DNA of 64,000 nt. Source: Enterobacter pseudoroggenkampii (GTDB lineage: Bacteria; Pseudomonadota; Gammaproteobacteria; Enterobacterales; Enterobacteriaceae). Position 1 is the first letter of the stretch. Each line of letters opens with the position of its first letter. The stretch lies in NCBI RefSeq assembly GCF_026420145.1, contig NZ_JAPMLV010000003.1, forward strand, positions 186,001 to 250,000. The letters run 5' to 3'. The position numbers were made by a program, and so were the translations under genes. Shown here piece by piece: positions 28,644 through 38,585 of this stretch. Below the pieces are notes generated by a model, which was not told where the DNA came from, searched no databases, and worked only from the letters and a program-made list of their open reading frames with translations.

Positions 28644-30674
28644 TTACTGATTACCTGCCCATACCACCATCACCTTATCGCCCTTGTGCTCGCGTACGAA
28701 GCCGTACCCCTCTTTCAGCGACAGCGTGGTTTGTTTGCCTTCACCGATCGCCGGATGGCGGGCGCGGAACTGCCCCAGCGTTTGCCAGTGGGCGACGGTT
28801 AGGGCCTGCTTGCCCGTGACGTCCTGCCAGTTCATATCTGACCGGGTACCCTGCAGCGGGTCGGAGCCTGTAGGCCCGAACGGACGCTCGGATTCATCCC
28901 CGTAATAGATTTGTACGCTGCCCGGCGCCAGCAGAAGCAATTCCGCTGCGCGCTGGCCCCCTTCGCGGAACAGGCGCGTATCGTGGGATGAGAGATAGCT
29001 CAGCACGTTGAAGCTTTGCAGCTTCTCCGCCATCTGCTGCCAGGTGAGATCCATATCGGCCAGGCAATCCACCGCTTTTGCCGCCTGCTCCTGATAATCA
29101 AAGTTGATCATCGCATCAAAACCGTGGCGGTAATAATCGCTTTGCATCACCCCGTGGCCCCAGGATTCCCCGGTCATCCAGAACGGTGCGTTGTCGAGCT
29201 TTTTATTCGGGTTCGCGCCTTTCCAGGCGGCCAGCGCCTGGCTTGCCTGGTCTTTCAGCTGTTGCCAGGCCGCAAGCTCAACGTGTTTAGCCGTATCCAC
29301 CCGGAAACCGTCGATGCCGTAGTCACGGACCCACTGGCTGAGCCAGTGGGTAAGGTAGTCGCGCGGGGTATAGCCCGGAATAGCTTTCGCGTGGGTATCG
29401 GGCTTGTGTTGGTAAAAGTTTGGCAATCCAGAAGGCGTCGTGGATTCCGTTTTCAGATCCGGCAGAAATGCCAGCGACATGGTTAAATCATCGAAGCCGG
29501 GGTTGTCGTAATCGCCAATATCGGTGCGGATCCACTTTTTACCCCACCATTTTTCCCATGCGGCTTTGTCGCTAAAGTTGATGTAGTCGTTAAAGCTGTG
29601 CCAGGTCTGGCCTGCGCCCGGCTTCCAGTCCGTCCAGCGTTCTCCCAGCGTCTTTTTCAGCTCATCACCCTGCAGGTACAGGGCACCAAACTGATATTCC
29701 TGCATGTCTGCCAGCGTGGCATAACCAACGTGGTTCATGACGATATCGAAAAGAACGCGGATCCCGCGCTTGTGCGCTTCGTCGACAAGCTGGCGTAAAT
29801 CATCTTCAGTTCCCATATTGGCGTCGAGCGTTGTCCAGTCCTGGGTGTAGTAGCCGTGATAGGCGTAATGCGGGAAATCACCTTTGGTGCCACCGCCTAC
29901 CCAGCCGTGGATCTGCTCAAGCGGGGAGCTTATCCAGAGCGCATTGACCCCCAGCTGCTGTATATAATCGAGCTTGCCGGCGAGTCCCTTGAGATCGCCG
30001 CCGTGGAACGTACCAATCTCCTGCATGCCGTCTTTATGGCGGCCATAGCTGTTGTCGTTGCTCGGGTCGCCATTCACATAGCGATCGGTCAGTACAAAAT
30101 AGACGGTGGCATTTTGCCAGCTAAACGGTGCCGGCTTGTCGGTTTCGGCGCGCTCAAGCAGCAGCAGGCCGTTACTGTTGGCGGCTGGCTGCAGGGTGAT
30201 TTTCCCATCTTGTACGGTCGCCGTCTGTTTACTGTAGTAGTCGCGCACGACGGAGCCTTCCGGGAAGGTATGGCTGACGTCCAGCGTCAGCGGCTTACCG
30301 TCCCACTTCGGACACTGGCGGATGACGTTTGCAACCGGCTGTTCTGCGGCACTCTGAATCGTCAGCAGCAGGGTGGGCGTGCCGGAGCGGGTATCAATCC
30401 GCATCTGGTAGTCGCCGTCGCGGAAAAGTCGCCACTGCGGCGGTGTGCCGTCACAGGGCTTGAGCGACAGCATCTCATTGAGTTTTATCGCGCCTGTGGG
30501 CTGCCAGCACGTCTTGTCAAAACTCAGCGTAAGAGGACGCGTACCCTTCGCAAGCTTTGCCTGGCTGGTGAAGACTCCGGTGCCTTCGGCGCTAAATGCG
30601 CTAAACCCCGGCGATGACCAGTCGGCATATGCCAGTGCGGGTAACATCAGAAAGGCTAATGCGGTGCGTTTCAT
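28644..30674 (-). CDS. malS: Periplasmic alpha-amylase MalS
   Basis: This 676-aa periplasmic GH13 amylase (same length as E. coli) cleaves long maltodextrins to feed the maltose system. A signal peptide (MKRTALAFLMLPALAYA) is followed by an N-terminal beta domain and the (beta/alpha)8 barrel. Catalytic residues are in DGFRVDTAKHVEL (nucleophile Asp), MTGESWGHG (acid/base Glu) and LSSHDTRLF (Asp). ATG 30674 is taken over 30695 because it begins the signal peptide, has AAAAAGGA upstream and gives the E. coli length. MalT boxes lie upstream. Confidence 0.96.
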   Translation of the reverse strand: MKRTALAFLMLPALAYADWSSPGFSAFSAEGTGVFTSQAKLAKGTRPLTLSFDKTCWQPTGAIKLNEMLSLKPCDGTPPQWRLFRDGDYQMRIDTRSGTPTLLLTIQSAAEQPVANVIRQCPKWDGKPLTLDVSHTFPEGSVVRDYYSKQTATVQDGKITLQPAANSNGLLLLERAETDKPAPFSWQNATVYFVLTDRYVNGDPSNDNSYGRHKDGMQEIGTFHGGDLKGLAGKLDYIQQLGVNALWISSPLEQIHGWVGGGTKGDFPHYAYHGYYTQDWTTLDANMGTEDDLRQLVDEAHKRGIRVLFDIVMNHVGYATLADMQEYQFGALYLQGDELKKTLGERWTDWKPGAGQTWHSFNDYINFSDKAAWEKWWGKKWIRTDIGDYDNPGFDDLTMSLAFLPDLKTESTTPSGLPNFYQHKPDTHAKAIPGYTPRDYLTHWLSQWVRDYGIDGFRVDTAKHVELAAWQQLKDQASQALAAWKGANPNKKLDNAPFWMTGESWGHGVMQSDYYRHGFDAMINFDYQEQAAKAVDCLADMDLTWQQMAEKLQSFNVLSYLSSHDTRLFREGGQRAAELLLLAPGSVQIYYGDESERPFGPTGSDPLQGTRSDMNWQDVTGKQALTVAHWQTLGQFRARHPAIGEGKQTTLSLKEGYGFVREHKGDKVMVVWAGNQ

Positions 30675-30988
30675 TCCTTTTTCCTGTCGCGGCATTTTTG
30701 ACCAGTGTGCCAGCAGGCAGAGGGGAAAAACTCATCCCCTGTCGCTTTCTGCCGGGAGGATGCGTGAGGATGAGTGATCTTGCGCAAAATTAGGCAGTTA
30801 TCTGCGAGAACGCACACATATTTTCAGAAATGATGTTTTTATGAGCAAGTTTCAGGTGACATAGTTTCGGAATTGGACTATTTCTATACGTGCTCTTGAA
30901 GTCTATTTTTGATATGATTTGAGATTCCGCTCTCAAATTTGTGAAAAAAATAAGGTGTTGGGATGATTACATCCGACCAGGAGACCTA
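30675..30988. other. malS/bax divergent intergenic region
   Basis: This gap of about 310 bp holds MalT boxes near malS (30730-30774, listed separately). The stretch 30830-30960 is AT-rich and should contain the bax promoter, but no clear -35/-10 pair stands out. No gene is seen. Confidence 0.6.
30730..30774. promoter_or_regulatory. MalT box cluster upstream of malS
   Basis: A GGGGATGAGT box on the minus strand (30730-30739) matches the GGGGA(T/G)GAGG consensus at 9 of 10 positions. Two plus-strand GGATG-core boxes follow at 30755-30764 (GGAGGATGCG) and 30765-30774 (TGAGGATGAG). malS is a known member of the MalT regulon, and the site lies 56-100 bp upstream of its start. Confidence 0.7.
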
Positions 30989-31813
30989 ATGATATCGACT
31001 CCCATTCGACGATATGGGGCTGCGATACTCATGTTACTCACCACGGCATTTTCGGGTGAGGTGCTTGCGAAGACGCACACGGATACAACGAGTAAGAAAG
31101 CCCACGTAATAAAGACGACAAGTAGTAAGGTTAGCAGTAAACAAGAGTATTCTCGCAATAGTGCAAAGAGTAGTTCACTTCCTGATTTGCGAAAATACCC
31201 TTCCGGAACACCAAGGAAAAAAGCGTTTCTCCGGACGGTAATGCCTTACATCACGAGTCAAAATGCCGCGATTACTGCGGATCGTAACTGGCTGATCTCC
31301 AAACAGTACGATAGCCGCTGGTCGCCGTCAGAGCGCGCGCGTCTGAAAGATATCACGCAGCGCTACAAGCTGAGCTGGAACGGTAACACCCGTCGTGTGC
31401 CGTGGAATGCTCTTCTTGAGCGTGTGGATATCATCCCGGGCAGCATGGTTGCGACCATGGCTGCTGCCGAAAGCGGCTGGGGGACTTCTAAGCTTGCGCG
31501 TAGCAACAACAACCTTTTCGGCATGAAGTGCGTGAAAGGTCGTTGTAACAATGCCCCTGGCAAGGTGAAAGGCTATTCGCAGTTTGAATCTGTGAAAGAT
31601 TCCGTCAGCGCCTACGTAGTGAATCTGAATACGCACCCGGCCTACTCATCGTTCCGTAAATCACGCGCTCAGCTGCGTAAAGCGGACCAGGAAGTGACGG
31701 CCAGTACGATGATCCACAAGCTGAAAGGTTATTCGACGAAGGGACAGAGCTATAACAACTATCTGTTCGCCATGTACCAGGATAACCAGCGCTTAATCGC
31801 CGCCCATATGTAA
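30989..31813 (+). CDS. bax: Bax, glucosaminidase-family exported protein
   Basis: This 274-aa protein has an N-terminal signal (MISTPIRRYGAAILMLLTTAFSGEVLA-like region), a basic Ser/Lys-rich linker and a C-terminal glucosaminidase (GH73-like) domain, about 130-265. The family catalytic Glu is in AAAESGWGTSKLARSNNNLFGMKC. E. coli Bax has the same length and is only loosely characterised; peptidoglycan hydrolysis is predicted from the fold. ATG 30989 follows CAGGAGACCTA; the frame to 30941 lacks a signal-like start. A bidirectional terminator follows. Confidence 0.94.
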   Translation: MISTPIRRYGAAILMLLTTAFSGEVLAKTHTDTTSKKAHVIKTTSSKVSSKQEYSRNSAKSSSLPDLRKYPSGTPRKKAFLRTVMPYITSQNAAITADRNWLISKQYDSRWSPSERARLKDITQRYKLSWNGNTRRVPWNALLERVDIIPGSMVATMAAAESGWGTSKLARSNNNLFGMKCVKGRCNNAPGKVKGYSQFESVKDSVSAYVVNLNTHPAYSSFRKSRAQLRKADQEVTASTMIHKLKGYSTKGQSYNNYLFAMYQDNQRLIAAHM

Positions 31814-31818
31814 TCTCA

Positions 31819-31850
31819 AAAAAACGCCTTCCACTGGAAGGCGTTTTCTT
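31819..31850. terminator. Bidirectional terminator between bax and xylR
   Basis: AAAACGCCTTCC / GGAAGGCGTTTT (31821-31832 with 31836-31847) forms a perfect 12-bp stem around ACT, with A-run and T-run flanks. It serves both convergent genes. Confidence 0.92.
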
Positions 31851-31852
31851 TT

Positions 31853-33031
31853 CTATATCAGCACCTCGCTGTGGCGATCCCGATACTCCTTCGGCGTGGT
31901 GTCATACTCTTTGCGGAACACCGAATAGAAATATTGCAGGGACGGGTAACCGCACATCTGCGAGATTTCGTTGATCGACAGCGACGTGGAGATGAGCAGG
32001 CTGCGTGCTTTCTCCAGCTTTTCAGCATGGATAACGGCATGAATAGTTTCGCCCACCTCTTCTTTGAACCGCTTCTCCAGATTCGAACGCGAAATGCCCA
32101 CCGAATCCAGTACCTGATCGACCTTAATCCCTTTGCAGGCGTGGTTGCGAATATAGTGCATGGCCTGAATGACGGCCGGGTCGCTTAAGGAGCGATAATC
32201 GGTCGAGCGACGTTCTACGACGCGAACCGGTGGCACCAGCAGGCGCTGAAGCGGCAGAGATTCTTTATCCAGCAGGCGATGCAGCAGCTTCGCCGCCTGA
32301 TAGCCCATCTGGCGCGTGCCCTGGGCAACGGAGGAGAGCGCCACGCGGGAAAGGTAGCGGGTCAGTTCTTCGTTATCAATGCCAATCACGCACAGCTTTT
32401 CGGGCACCGGAATGTGTAAATGTTCGCAGACCTGCAGCACGTGGCGCGCGCGGGCGTCCGTTACGGCAATAATACCGGTTTGCGGCGGCAGCGTTTGCAG
32501 CCAGTCCGCCAGGCGGTTTTGCGCGTGCTGCCAGTTTTCCGGCGCGGTCTCCAGCCCCTGATACACCACGCCGCGATACTTCTCCTGCGCGACCAGCTGG
32601 CAAAACGCGTGTTCGCGTTCAACGGCCCAGCGCTTGGCGCTGGTGGCGGGTAAACCATAAAACGCGAAGCGATGGACGCCTTTCTCTTTTAAATGGAGAA
32701 AGGCGGCCTCGACCAGGGCATGGTTATCGGTGGCAATATAGTGGACTGGCGGATAGTGTTCGGGCGAATGGTAGGAGCCGCCGACGCCCACTATCGGGAC
32801 GTCGACGTCGGTCAGCAGCTGCTCGATGACGGGATCGTCATAGTCGGCGATGACGCCATCGCCCAGCCAGTCTTTGATGTTCTCCAGACGGGTGCGAAAA
32901 TCTTCTTCAATAAAAATATCCCATTCGGATTGCGACGCCTGCAAATATTCACCCACGCCTTCCACCACCTGACGGTCGTAGGCTTTGTTGGCATTGAATA
33001 ACAACGTAATGCGGTGACGCTTTTCAAACAT
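31853..33031 (-). CDS. xylR: Xylose operon activator XylR
   Basis: This 392-aa protein is identical in length to E. coli XylR. The N-terminal two-thirds is a periplasmic-binding-protein-like xylose sensor (VPIVGVGGSYHSPEHYPPVHY, LCVIGIDNEELTRYLS). The C-terminal third is an AraC-type double helix-turn-helix (about 285-390; KVDQVLDSVGISRSNLEKRF). With D-xylose it activates xylAB and xylFGH. It is the last gene of the xylFGHR-like series, 33 nt after xylH. Confidence 0.97.
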   Translation of the reverse strand: MFEKRHRITLLFNANKAYDRQVVEGVGEYLQASQSEWDIFIEEDFRTRLENIKDWLGDGVIADYDDPVIEQLLTDVDVPIVGVGGSYHSPEHYPPVHYIATDNHALVEAAFLHLKEKGVHRFAFYGLPATSAKRWAVEREHAFCQLVAQEKYRGVVYQGLETAPENWQHAQNRLADWLQTLPPQTGIIAVTDARARHVLQVCEHLHIPVPEKLCVIGIDNEELTRYLSRVALSSVAQGTRQMGYQAAKLLHRLLDKESLPLQRLLVPPVRVVERRSTDYRSLSDPAVIQAMHYIRNHACKGIKVDQVLDSVGISRSNLEKRFKEEVGETIHAVIHAEKLEKARSLLISTSLSINEISQMCGYPSLQYFYSVFRKEYDTTPKEYRDRHSEVLI

Positions 33032-33064
33032 GGCTCACTTCCCAATTAAGTCACAATACGGTTA

Positions 33065-34246
33065 TCAGGCCCGTCGCTTGGTGGCCGAGTCCATCCAGAC
33101 TGCCAGTAAAAGAATGGCCCCCTTGACGATATACTGCCAAAACGTCGGGACGTCCATCATACTCATCCCGTTATCCAACGACGCCATGATAAATGCCCCC
33201 ATGACCGCACCTGCCACGCTACCGATACCCCCTGCGAGGCTGGTGCCGCCAATAACGCAGGCGGCGATAGCATCCAGCTCGGCGATGTTACCGGCGGAGG
33301 GAGAGCCGGCTCCGAGACGCGAGCTGAGGATCAATCCGGCGATAGCGACCATCAGGCCGTTAATGGCGAAGACCGCCAGCTTGGTGCGCTCGACATTGAT
33401 ACCCGAGAGGCGGGCCGCTTCAAGGTTGCCGCCAATGGCATAAATACGGCGGCCAAACGCGGTGCGAGTGGCCATAAACATGCCGCCCAGCAGTAAAAGC
33501 GCCAGCAGCAGGACAGGGGTCGGGACACCGCGATAGTCGTTTAAAAGCCAGATGGCGCCCAGCACAATGACCGCCGTGAGCGCCTGACGTCCCACTACCG
33601 ACGTGGATGCTGGCGACGCCAGCCCCAGCGCCTGACGGCGCATACGTCCACGCCACTGCCACGCAACAAAGGCCAGTAACCCAATCACACCGAGGGTAAA
33701 ACCCACGCTATCTGAGAGATAACTCTGGCCAATCTGCGACATGGCTGCACTGGTCGGGGAGACGGTAGTGCCGTTGGTGATGCCGATTAAGATCCCGCGG
33801 AAGGCCAGCATCCCTGCCAGGGTGACGATGAACGACGGCACTTTACGGTAGGCTACCCACCAGCCGTTCCAGGCTCCCAGTACCAGCCCCAATACCAGCG
33901 TGACCGCCACGGTCAGCGGCAGCGGCCAGCCGAGCCAGACGTCAAAAATCGCCGCCACGCCGCCGAGGAGCCCCATCATCGAACCAACCGACAGGTCGAT
34001 TTCCGCGGAGATAATCACGAACACCATGCCCACGGCGAGAATGCCGGTGATGGCGGTCTGGCGGAGCAGGTTGGAGACGTTACGCGCGCTTAAGTACGAG
34101 CCATCGGTCATCCAGGTAAAGAACAGCATGATGACGATAATCGCCGCGATCATCACGAAAACCTGCAGGTTAAGCGCTTTTAGCCCCGCGAACGCACCGG
34201 GCGTCGGAACGGCGACTTTGATATCAGACGGATTGCTTTTCGACAT
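33065..34246 (-). CDS. xylH: Xylose ABC transporter permease XylH
   Basis: This 393-aa inner-membrane permease of the monosaccharide ABC class has about 10 hydrophobic segments and the conserved [14 protein letters not shown] and [16 protein letters not shown] loops. It forms the channel with XylG and receives xylose from XylF. The length equals E. coli XylH. It overlaps the end of xylG by 23 nt. Confidence 0.97.
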   Translation of the reverse strand: MSKSNPSDIKVAVPTPGAFAGLKALNLQVFVMIAAIIVIMLFFTWMTDGSYLSARNVSNLLRQTAITGILAVGMVFVIISAEIDLSVGSMMGLLGGVAAIFDVWLGWPLPLTVAVTLVLGLVLGAWNGWWVAYRKVPSFIVTLAGMLAFRGILIGITNGTTVSPTSAAMSQIGQSYLSDSVGFTLGVIGLLAFVAWQWRGRMRRQALGLASPASTSVVGRQALTAVIVLGAIWLLNDYRGVPTPVLLLALLLLGGMFMATRTAFGRRIYAIGGNLEAARLSGINVERTKLAVFAINGLMVAIAGLILSSRLGAGSPSAGNIAELDAIAACVIGGTSLAGGIGSVAGAVMGAFIMASLDNGMSMMDVPTFWQYIVKGAILLLAVWMDSATKRRA

Positions 34247-35765
34247 GACGTTCGCTCCTTAAAGCGGCTTCCATCACCTGCTCCTGCGTCAGGTTCTGGT
34301 TAATCAGGTTGGCTTTCAGTTTTCCCTCGTGCATGACCAGCACGCGGTCGCTCAGGCCGAGCACTTCGGGTAACTCAGACGAAATGACAATGACGGCAAT
34401 CCCTTGCTGTACAAGCTGATTAATCAGTTTGTAGATTTCATATTTGGCACCGATATCAATCCCGCGCGTGGGCTCATCAAGGATTAGAATGCGTGGATTG
34501 AGAAGCAGGCAGCGCGCCAGAATCGCCTTCTGCTGGTTGCCGCCGCTCAGACGGCCAATGGCCAGTTCTGGTGAGGAGGTTTTGACCTTCAGCCGGGCAA
34601 GTGACTGGAGAATGCACTGCTGCTCGGCGGCATCGTCCAGGCTGCTCAACGCGCCGGAGAACCGATCGAGCGCCGCAAGCGTAATATTTTTCCCCACCGC
34701 CATAACCGGCACGATACCGTCTTTTTTGCGGTCTTCCGGCACCATGGCAATGCCGCGGGCAATCGCCTGCTGGCAGTTGTCGATTTTCACCGGCTGGCCG
34801 TCGATATAAATCGTGCCCTCCCAGCGTCCCGGCCACACGCCAAACAGACACTGTACGGCCTCCGTGCGCCCGGCGCCGACTAACCCGGCAATACCGAGAA
34901 TTTCGCCGCTGTGCAGAGAAAACGAGACGTTATTCACACGCTTGATGTGGCGGTTAACGGGATGCCACGCGGTCAGATTTTCCACGCGCAGCACTTCATC
35001 ACCTGTTGCGTGGGGCTCATTCGGGTAGAGTGCCGTCAGCTCGCGGCCCACCATCATGGTGATGATGTCATCTTCGCTCATCCCGGCGGCTTCACGCGTG
35101 CCGATGTGCTGCCCGTCTCGGATTACGCAGATGGTGTCCGAAATGGCTTTAACCTCGTTCAGCTTGTGCGAAATATAGATGCAGGCGATGCCGTGATTTT
35201 GCAGATCGCGGATGATATTGAGCAGAACCGCAGTTTCCTGTTCGGTGAGCGAGGCCGTTGGCTCATCAAGGATCAACAGTCTGACCTGTTTATTGAGCGC
35301 TTTCGCGATTTCGACCAGCTGCTGTTGCCCGAGGCCCAGATCCCCCACGCGGGTATCCGGTGAAATGTTGAGGCTCACCTGCGCCAGCAGCTTTTCGCAG
35401 CGGAGCGTCATGGTGTCGTAATCCAGCACGCCGTGGCGGGAAATTTCGGCCCCGAGGAAAATGTTCTCCAGCACGGTGAGATGCTTCACCAGCGCCAGCT
35501 CCTGGTGGATGATGGCGATGCCTTTGCGTTCGGTATCGCGGATGTGTGTCGCCTGGATAACTTCACCGGCAAAGACGATTTCGCCTTCGTAGCTGCCGTG
35601 TGGGTAGATCCCGCACAACACTTTCATCAGCGTCGACTTGCCCGAACCGTTCTCACCGCACAGCGAAACCACTTCGCCGGGGTTCAACCGGAGGCTGACG
35701 TTGTCGACGGCTTTCACCGTGCCGAAGCGTTTGGTGATGCTTTTCATTTCAAGTAAATAAGGCAT
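34224..35765 (-). CDS. xylG: Xylose ABC transporter ATPase XylG
   Basis: This 513-aa duplicated ATPase is of the RbsA type. The first domain has GENGSGKST (about 35-43), [14 protein letters not shown] and [15 protein letters not shown]. The second has a diverged Walker A (GLVGAGRTE), the signature [13 protein letters not shown] and [11 protein letters not shown]. It energises D-xylose import through Xyl[16 protein letters not shown] at 35765 is the E. coli start; the frame to 35801 adds non-conserved residues. Confidence 0.97.
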   Translation of the reverse strand: MPYLLEMKSITKRFGTVKAVDNVSLRLNPGEVVSLCGENGSGKSTLMKVLCGIYPHGSYEGEIVFAGEVIQATHIRDTERKGIAIIHQELALVKHLTVLENIFLGAEISRHGVLDYDTMTLRCEKLLAQVSLNISPDTRVGDLGLGQQQLVEIAKALNKQVRLLILDEPTASLTEQETAVLLNIIRDLQNHGIACIYISHKLNEVKAISDTICVIRDGQHIGTREAAGMSEDDIITMMVGRELTALYPNEPHATGDEVLRVENLTAWHPVNRHIKRVNNVSFSLHSGEILGIAGLVGAGRTEAVQCLFGVWPGRWEGTIYIDGQPVKIDNCQQAIARGIAMVPEDRKKDGIVPVMAVGKNITLAALDRFSGALSSLDDAAEQQCILQSLARLKVKTSSPELAIGRLSGGNQQKAILARCLLLNPRILILDEPTRGIDIGAKYEIYKLINQLVQQGIAVIVISSELPEVLGLSDRVLVMHEGKLKANLINQNLTQEQVMEAALRSERHVEKQSV

Positions 35766-35837
35766 AACCGCTCCACATAACCCGAGGGAAGAACAGTACA
35801 ACGTGATGCGCCCCCGCAGAGCAGGGGCCGCGCCGGA

Positions 35838-36830
35838 TTACAGTTCGCTCTTCTTGTGGAAACCGTCTTTAACCACGGTGGCGTCAATGTTCTCTTTGTT
35901 GACTTCAATCGGTGTGAGCAGGCGAGCCGGAACGTCTTTCAGCCCGTTATTCAGCGTTGCGTCTGCTTTAGGCTGTTTGCCATTGCCCAGCTCTACGGCG
36001 ATTTCCGCCGCCGTATTGGCCAACTGGGTAATCGGTTTGTAGACCGTCATGGTTTGGGTGCCTGCGATAATGCGTTTTACGCCAGCCAGATCGGCATCCT
36101 GTCCTGAAATGGCGACTTTACCGGCCAGCCCCTGTGCACTCAGGGCCTGGATAGCACCGCCTGCGGTGGCATCGTTGGAGGCCACAACCGCATCAATTTT
36201 GTTGTTGTTGGCCGTCAGCGCGTTTTCCATAATCTTCAGCGCGTTTTCTGGCAGCCAGCCGTCGGCCCACTGATCCCCGACCACTTTAATTTTCCCGTTG
36301 TCGATATACGGCTTAAGGACCTTCATTTGTCCTTCGCGGAACAGTTTGGCGTTGTTATCCACCGGAGAGCCGCCCATCAGGAAATAATTGCCCTGAGGTA
36401 CTTTGTCGATCAGGCTTTGCGCCTGTAATTCCCCGACTTTTTCATTGTCGAACGAAATATAATAATCAATGTCCGCATTATTAATCATGCGGTCATAGGC
36501 CAGCACTTTTATGCCTTCCTGTTTGGCTTCTTTCACCACGTTACTTAATACCTGGCCGTTATAGGGGATAATGACCAGCACATCGACGCCACGGTTGATC
36601 ATATTCTCGATCTGCGACATTTGTGTTTCTTCGTTGCCGTTAGCCGACTGAACAAACACGCTGGCGCCGAGGGATTCTGCTTTTTTAACAAAAATATCGC
36701 GATCTTTTTGCCAGCGCTCCAGACGCAGGTCGTCAATCGCCATGCCAATTTTGACCTCTTTGGCATGTCCTGCAAAGCTTGCAAGGAGGAGCATAGAGCA
36801 GAGCGTTAGAGTCAGGTTCTTTATCTTCAT
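35838..36830 (-). CDS. xylF: D-xylose periplasmic binding protein XylF
   Basis: This 330-aa secreted binding protein has the signal peptide MKIKNLTLTLCSMLLLASFAGHA, followed by the mature start KEVKIGMAIDDLRLERWQKD. It is close to E. coli XylF throughout, including the ligand-facing KIGM, VASNDATAGG and GQDADLAG loops. ATG 36830 matches E. coli; the open frame to 36881 is longer but lacks conservation. It is the first gene of the leftward transport unit and is divergent from xylA. Confidence 0.97.
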   Translation of the reverse strand: MKIKNLTLTLCSMLLLASFAGHAKEVKIGMAIDDLRLERWQKDRDIFVKKAESLGASVFVQSANGNEETQMSQIENMINRGVDVLVIIPYNGQVLSNVVKEAKQEGIKVLAYDRMINNADIDYYISFDNEKVGELQAQSLIDKVPQGNYFLMGGSPVDNNAKLFREGQMKVLKPYIDNGKIKVVGDQWADGWLPENALKIMENALTANNNKIDAVVASNDATAGGAIQALSAQGLAGKVAISGQDADLAGVKRIIAGTQTMTVYKPITQLANTAAEIAVELGNGKQPKADATLNNGLKDVPARLLTPIEVNKENIDATVVKDGFHKKSEL

Positions 36831-37201
36831 AATTATTAGGCCTTTTTGTAGGGGTATGTGTTGCTGAGATAAAAGAAACATTCACTGCTGAGACGCAGCA
36901 AATTTTTAACGCGGAAAGGCGGGCTGGCAATTACAGATTTTTATCTTCTCATTATGATATTTGGTTTATTTCTGAATTTATGACCGCGATCGGATTTTAA
37001 AATACGTAACGTCTTAATTACATGTGATTCTGGAATACGCGCCGAAAAATAGTTTGTCTGCGCATTATTTTGCGAGCCAGCGCACAGTTGTGCATTCTCT
37101 CAATAGCAGTGTGAAATAACGTAATTGAGCAACCCAAAATGTCTATTCACTATTACTCCTGTATCAATGACTCGCCGCATACCCTGATTATGGAGCTCAA
37201 T
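36831..37201. other. xylF/xylA divergent regulatory region
   Basis: This intergenic region of about 370 bp between the two xylose units is AT-rich near both promoters. A XylR-like half-site pair near xylF is listed separately. I see only weak CRP-like matches (for example TGTGA at 37025). No gene is present. The upstream extension of the xylA frame to 37139 is not conserved. Confidence 0.6.
36928..36947 (-). promoter_or_regulatory. XylR-binding-like sequence upstream of xylF
   Basis: Read on the minus strand this is AAGATAAAAATCTGTAATTG, which as I recall matches the segment within the E. coli XylR site (I_F) upstream of xylF, in the same orientation and at a similar distance (about 100 bp) from the start. 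It is the best candidate for the XylR operator. Confidence 0.6.
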
Positions 37202-38524
37202 ATGCAAGCTTATTTCGACCAACTCGATCGTGTTCGTTACGAAGGCCCAAAAACGACCAATCCTTTAGCATTTCGTCACTACAATCCGGATGAGCTGGTG
37301 CTGGGTAAGCGCATGGAAGATCATCTGCGCTTTGCCGCCTGTTACTGGCATACCTTCTGCTGGAACGGCGCCGATATGTTCGGCGTGGGTTCCTTTGACC
37401 GCCCGTGGCAGCAGCCGGGTGAGGCCATTGAACTGGCGAAACGCAAAGCCGATGTCGCGTTTGAGTTCTTCCACAAGCTGAACGTGCCGTACTACTGTTT
37501 CCATGACGTGGACGTGTCACCGGAAGGCGCATCGCTGAAAGAGTATCTGAACAACTTTGCGCAGATGGTGGATGTGCTGGCGGCGAAACAGCAGCAAAGC
37601 GGCGTGAAGCTGCTGTGGGGCACGGCAAACTGCTTTACTAACCCTCGCTACGGCGCGGGCGCGGCAACCAACCCGGATCCAGAAGTGTTTAGCTGGGCGG
37701 CCACACAGGTGGTGACGGCAATGAACGCCACGCATCAGTTGGGCGGTGAAAACTATGTCCTGTGGGGCGGACGTGAAGGCTATGAAACCCTGCTCAACAC
37801 CGATCTGCGTCAGGAGCGCGAGCAGATTGGCCGCTTTATGCAGATGGTTGTCGACCATAAGCACAAAATCGGCTTCCGCGGCACGCTGCTGATTGAGCCG
37901 AAGCCGCAAGAACCGACGAAGCACCAGTATGACTATGACGTGGCGACGGTGTATGGTTTCCTGAAGCAGTTCGGTCTGGAAAAAGAGATCAAAGTTAACA
38001 TTGAAGCCAACCACGCCACGCTGGCGGGCCACTCTTTCCACCACGAGATCGCGTCTGCGATTGCGCTGGGCATCTTCGGCTCGGTCGATGCTAACCGCGG
38101 CGACGCGCAGCTGGGCTGGGACACCGACCAGTTCCCGAACAGCGTGGAAGAGAATGCGCTGGTAATGTACGAAATCATCAAAGCGGGCGGTTTCACTACC
38201 GGCGGCCTGAACTTTGATGCCAAAGTGCGTCGCCAGAGCACCGACAAATACGATCTGTTCTACGGCCACATTGGCGCGATGGACACCATGGCGCTGGCGC
38301 TGAAAGTGGCGGCACGTATGATTGAAGACGGCGAGCTCGATAAACGCGTGGCGAAGCGTTACAGCGGCTGGAACAGTGAGCTGGGCCAGCAAATTTTGAA
38401 AGGTCAGTTATCACTTGCGGAGATCGCGAAGTACGCTGAACAACATCTGCTGGCGCCGCAGCACCAGAGCGGGCATCAGGAACTGCTGGAAAATCTGGTC
38501 AATCACTACCTGTTCGATAAATAA
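37202..38524 (+). CDS. xylA: Xylose isomerase XylA
   Basis: This 440-aa class II xylose isomerase converts D-xylose to D-xylulose in the cytoplasm, using two divalent metals. The catalytic His is in [12 protein letters not shown] (about 101), metal ligands are in [17 protein letters not shown] and [17 protein letters not shown], and the substrate-gating Trp and Phe are in [19 protein letters not shown] 37202 (GGAGCTCAAT upstream) gives the E. coli length; the frame starting at 37139 adds an unconserved leader. xylB follows after a REP-containing gap. Confidence 0.98.
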   Translation: MQAYFDQLDRVRYEGPKTTNPLAFRHYNPDELVLGKRMEDHLRFAACYWHTFCWNGADMFGVGSFDRPWQQPGEAIELAKRKADVAFEFFHKLNVPYYCFHDVDVSPEGASLKEYLNNFAQMVDVLAAKQQQSGVKLLWGTANCFTNPRYGAGAATNPDPEVFSWAATQVVTAMNATHQLGGENYVLWGGREGYETLLNTDLRQEREQIGRFMQMVVDHKHKIGFRGTLLIEPKPQEPTKHQYDYDVATVYGFLKQFGLEKEIKVNIEANHATLAGHSFHHEIASAIALGIFGSVDANRGDAQLGWDTDQFPNSVEENALVMYEIIKAGGFTTGGLNFDAKVRRQSTDKYDLFYGHIGAMDTMALALKVAARMIEDGELDKRVAKRYSGWNSELGQQILKGQLSLAEIAKYAEQHLLAPQHQSGHQELLENLVNHYLFDK

Positions 38525-38534
38525 CAGCACCCAG

Positions 38535-38561
38535 GCCCGGTAAGCGTTAGCGCCACCGGGC
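38535..38561. repeat. REP-like palindrome between xylA and xylB
   Basis: GCCCGGT and ACCGGGC flank an AAGCG/CGC-type centre, an E. coli-style REP unit in the 61-bp xylA-xylB gap. It may stabilise the xylA part of the transcript. Confidence 0.8.
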
Positions 38562-38585
38562 ATTTCTGTTAAAGGAGTCACCGTA

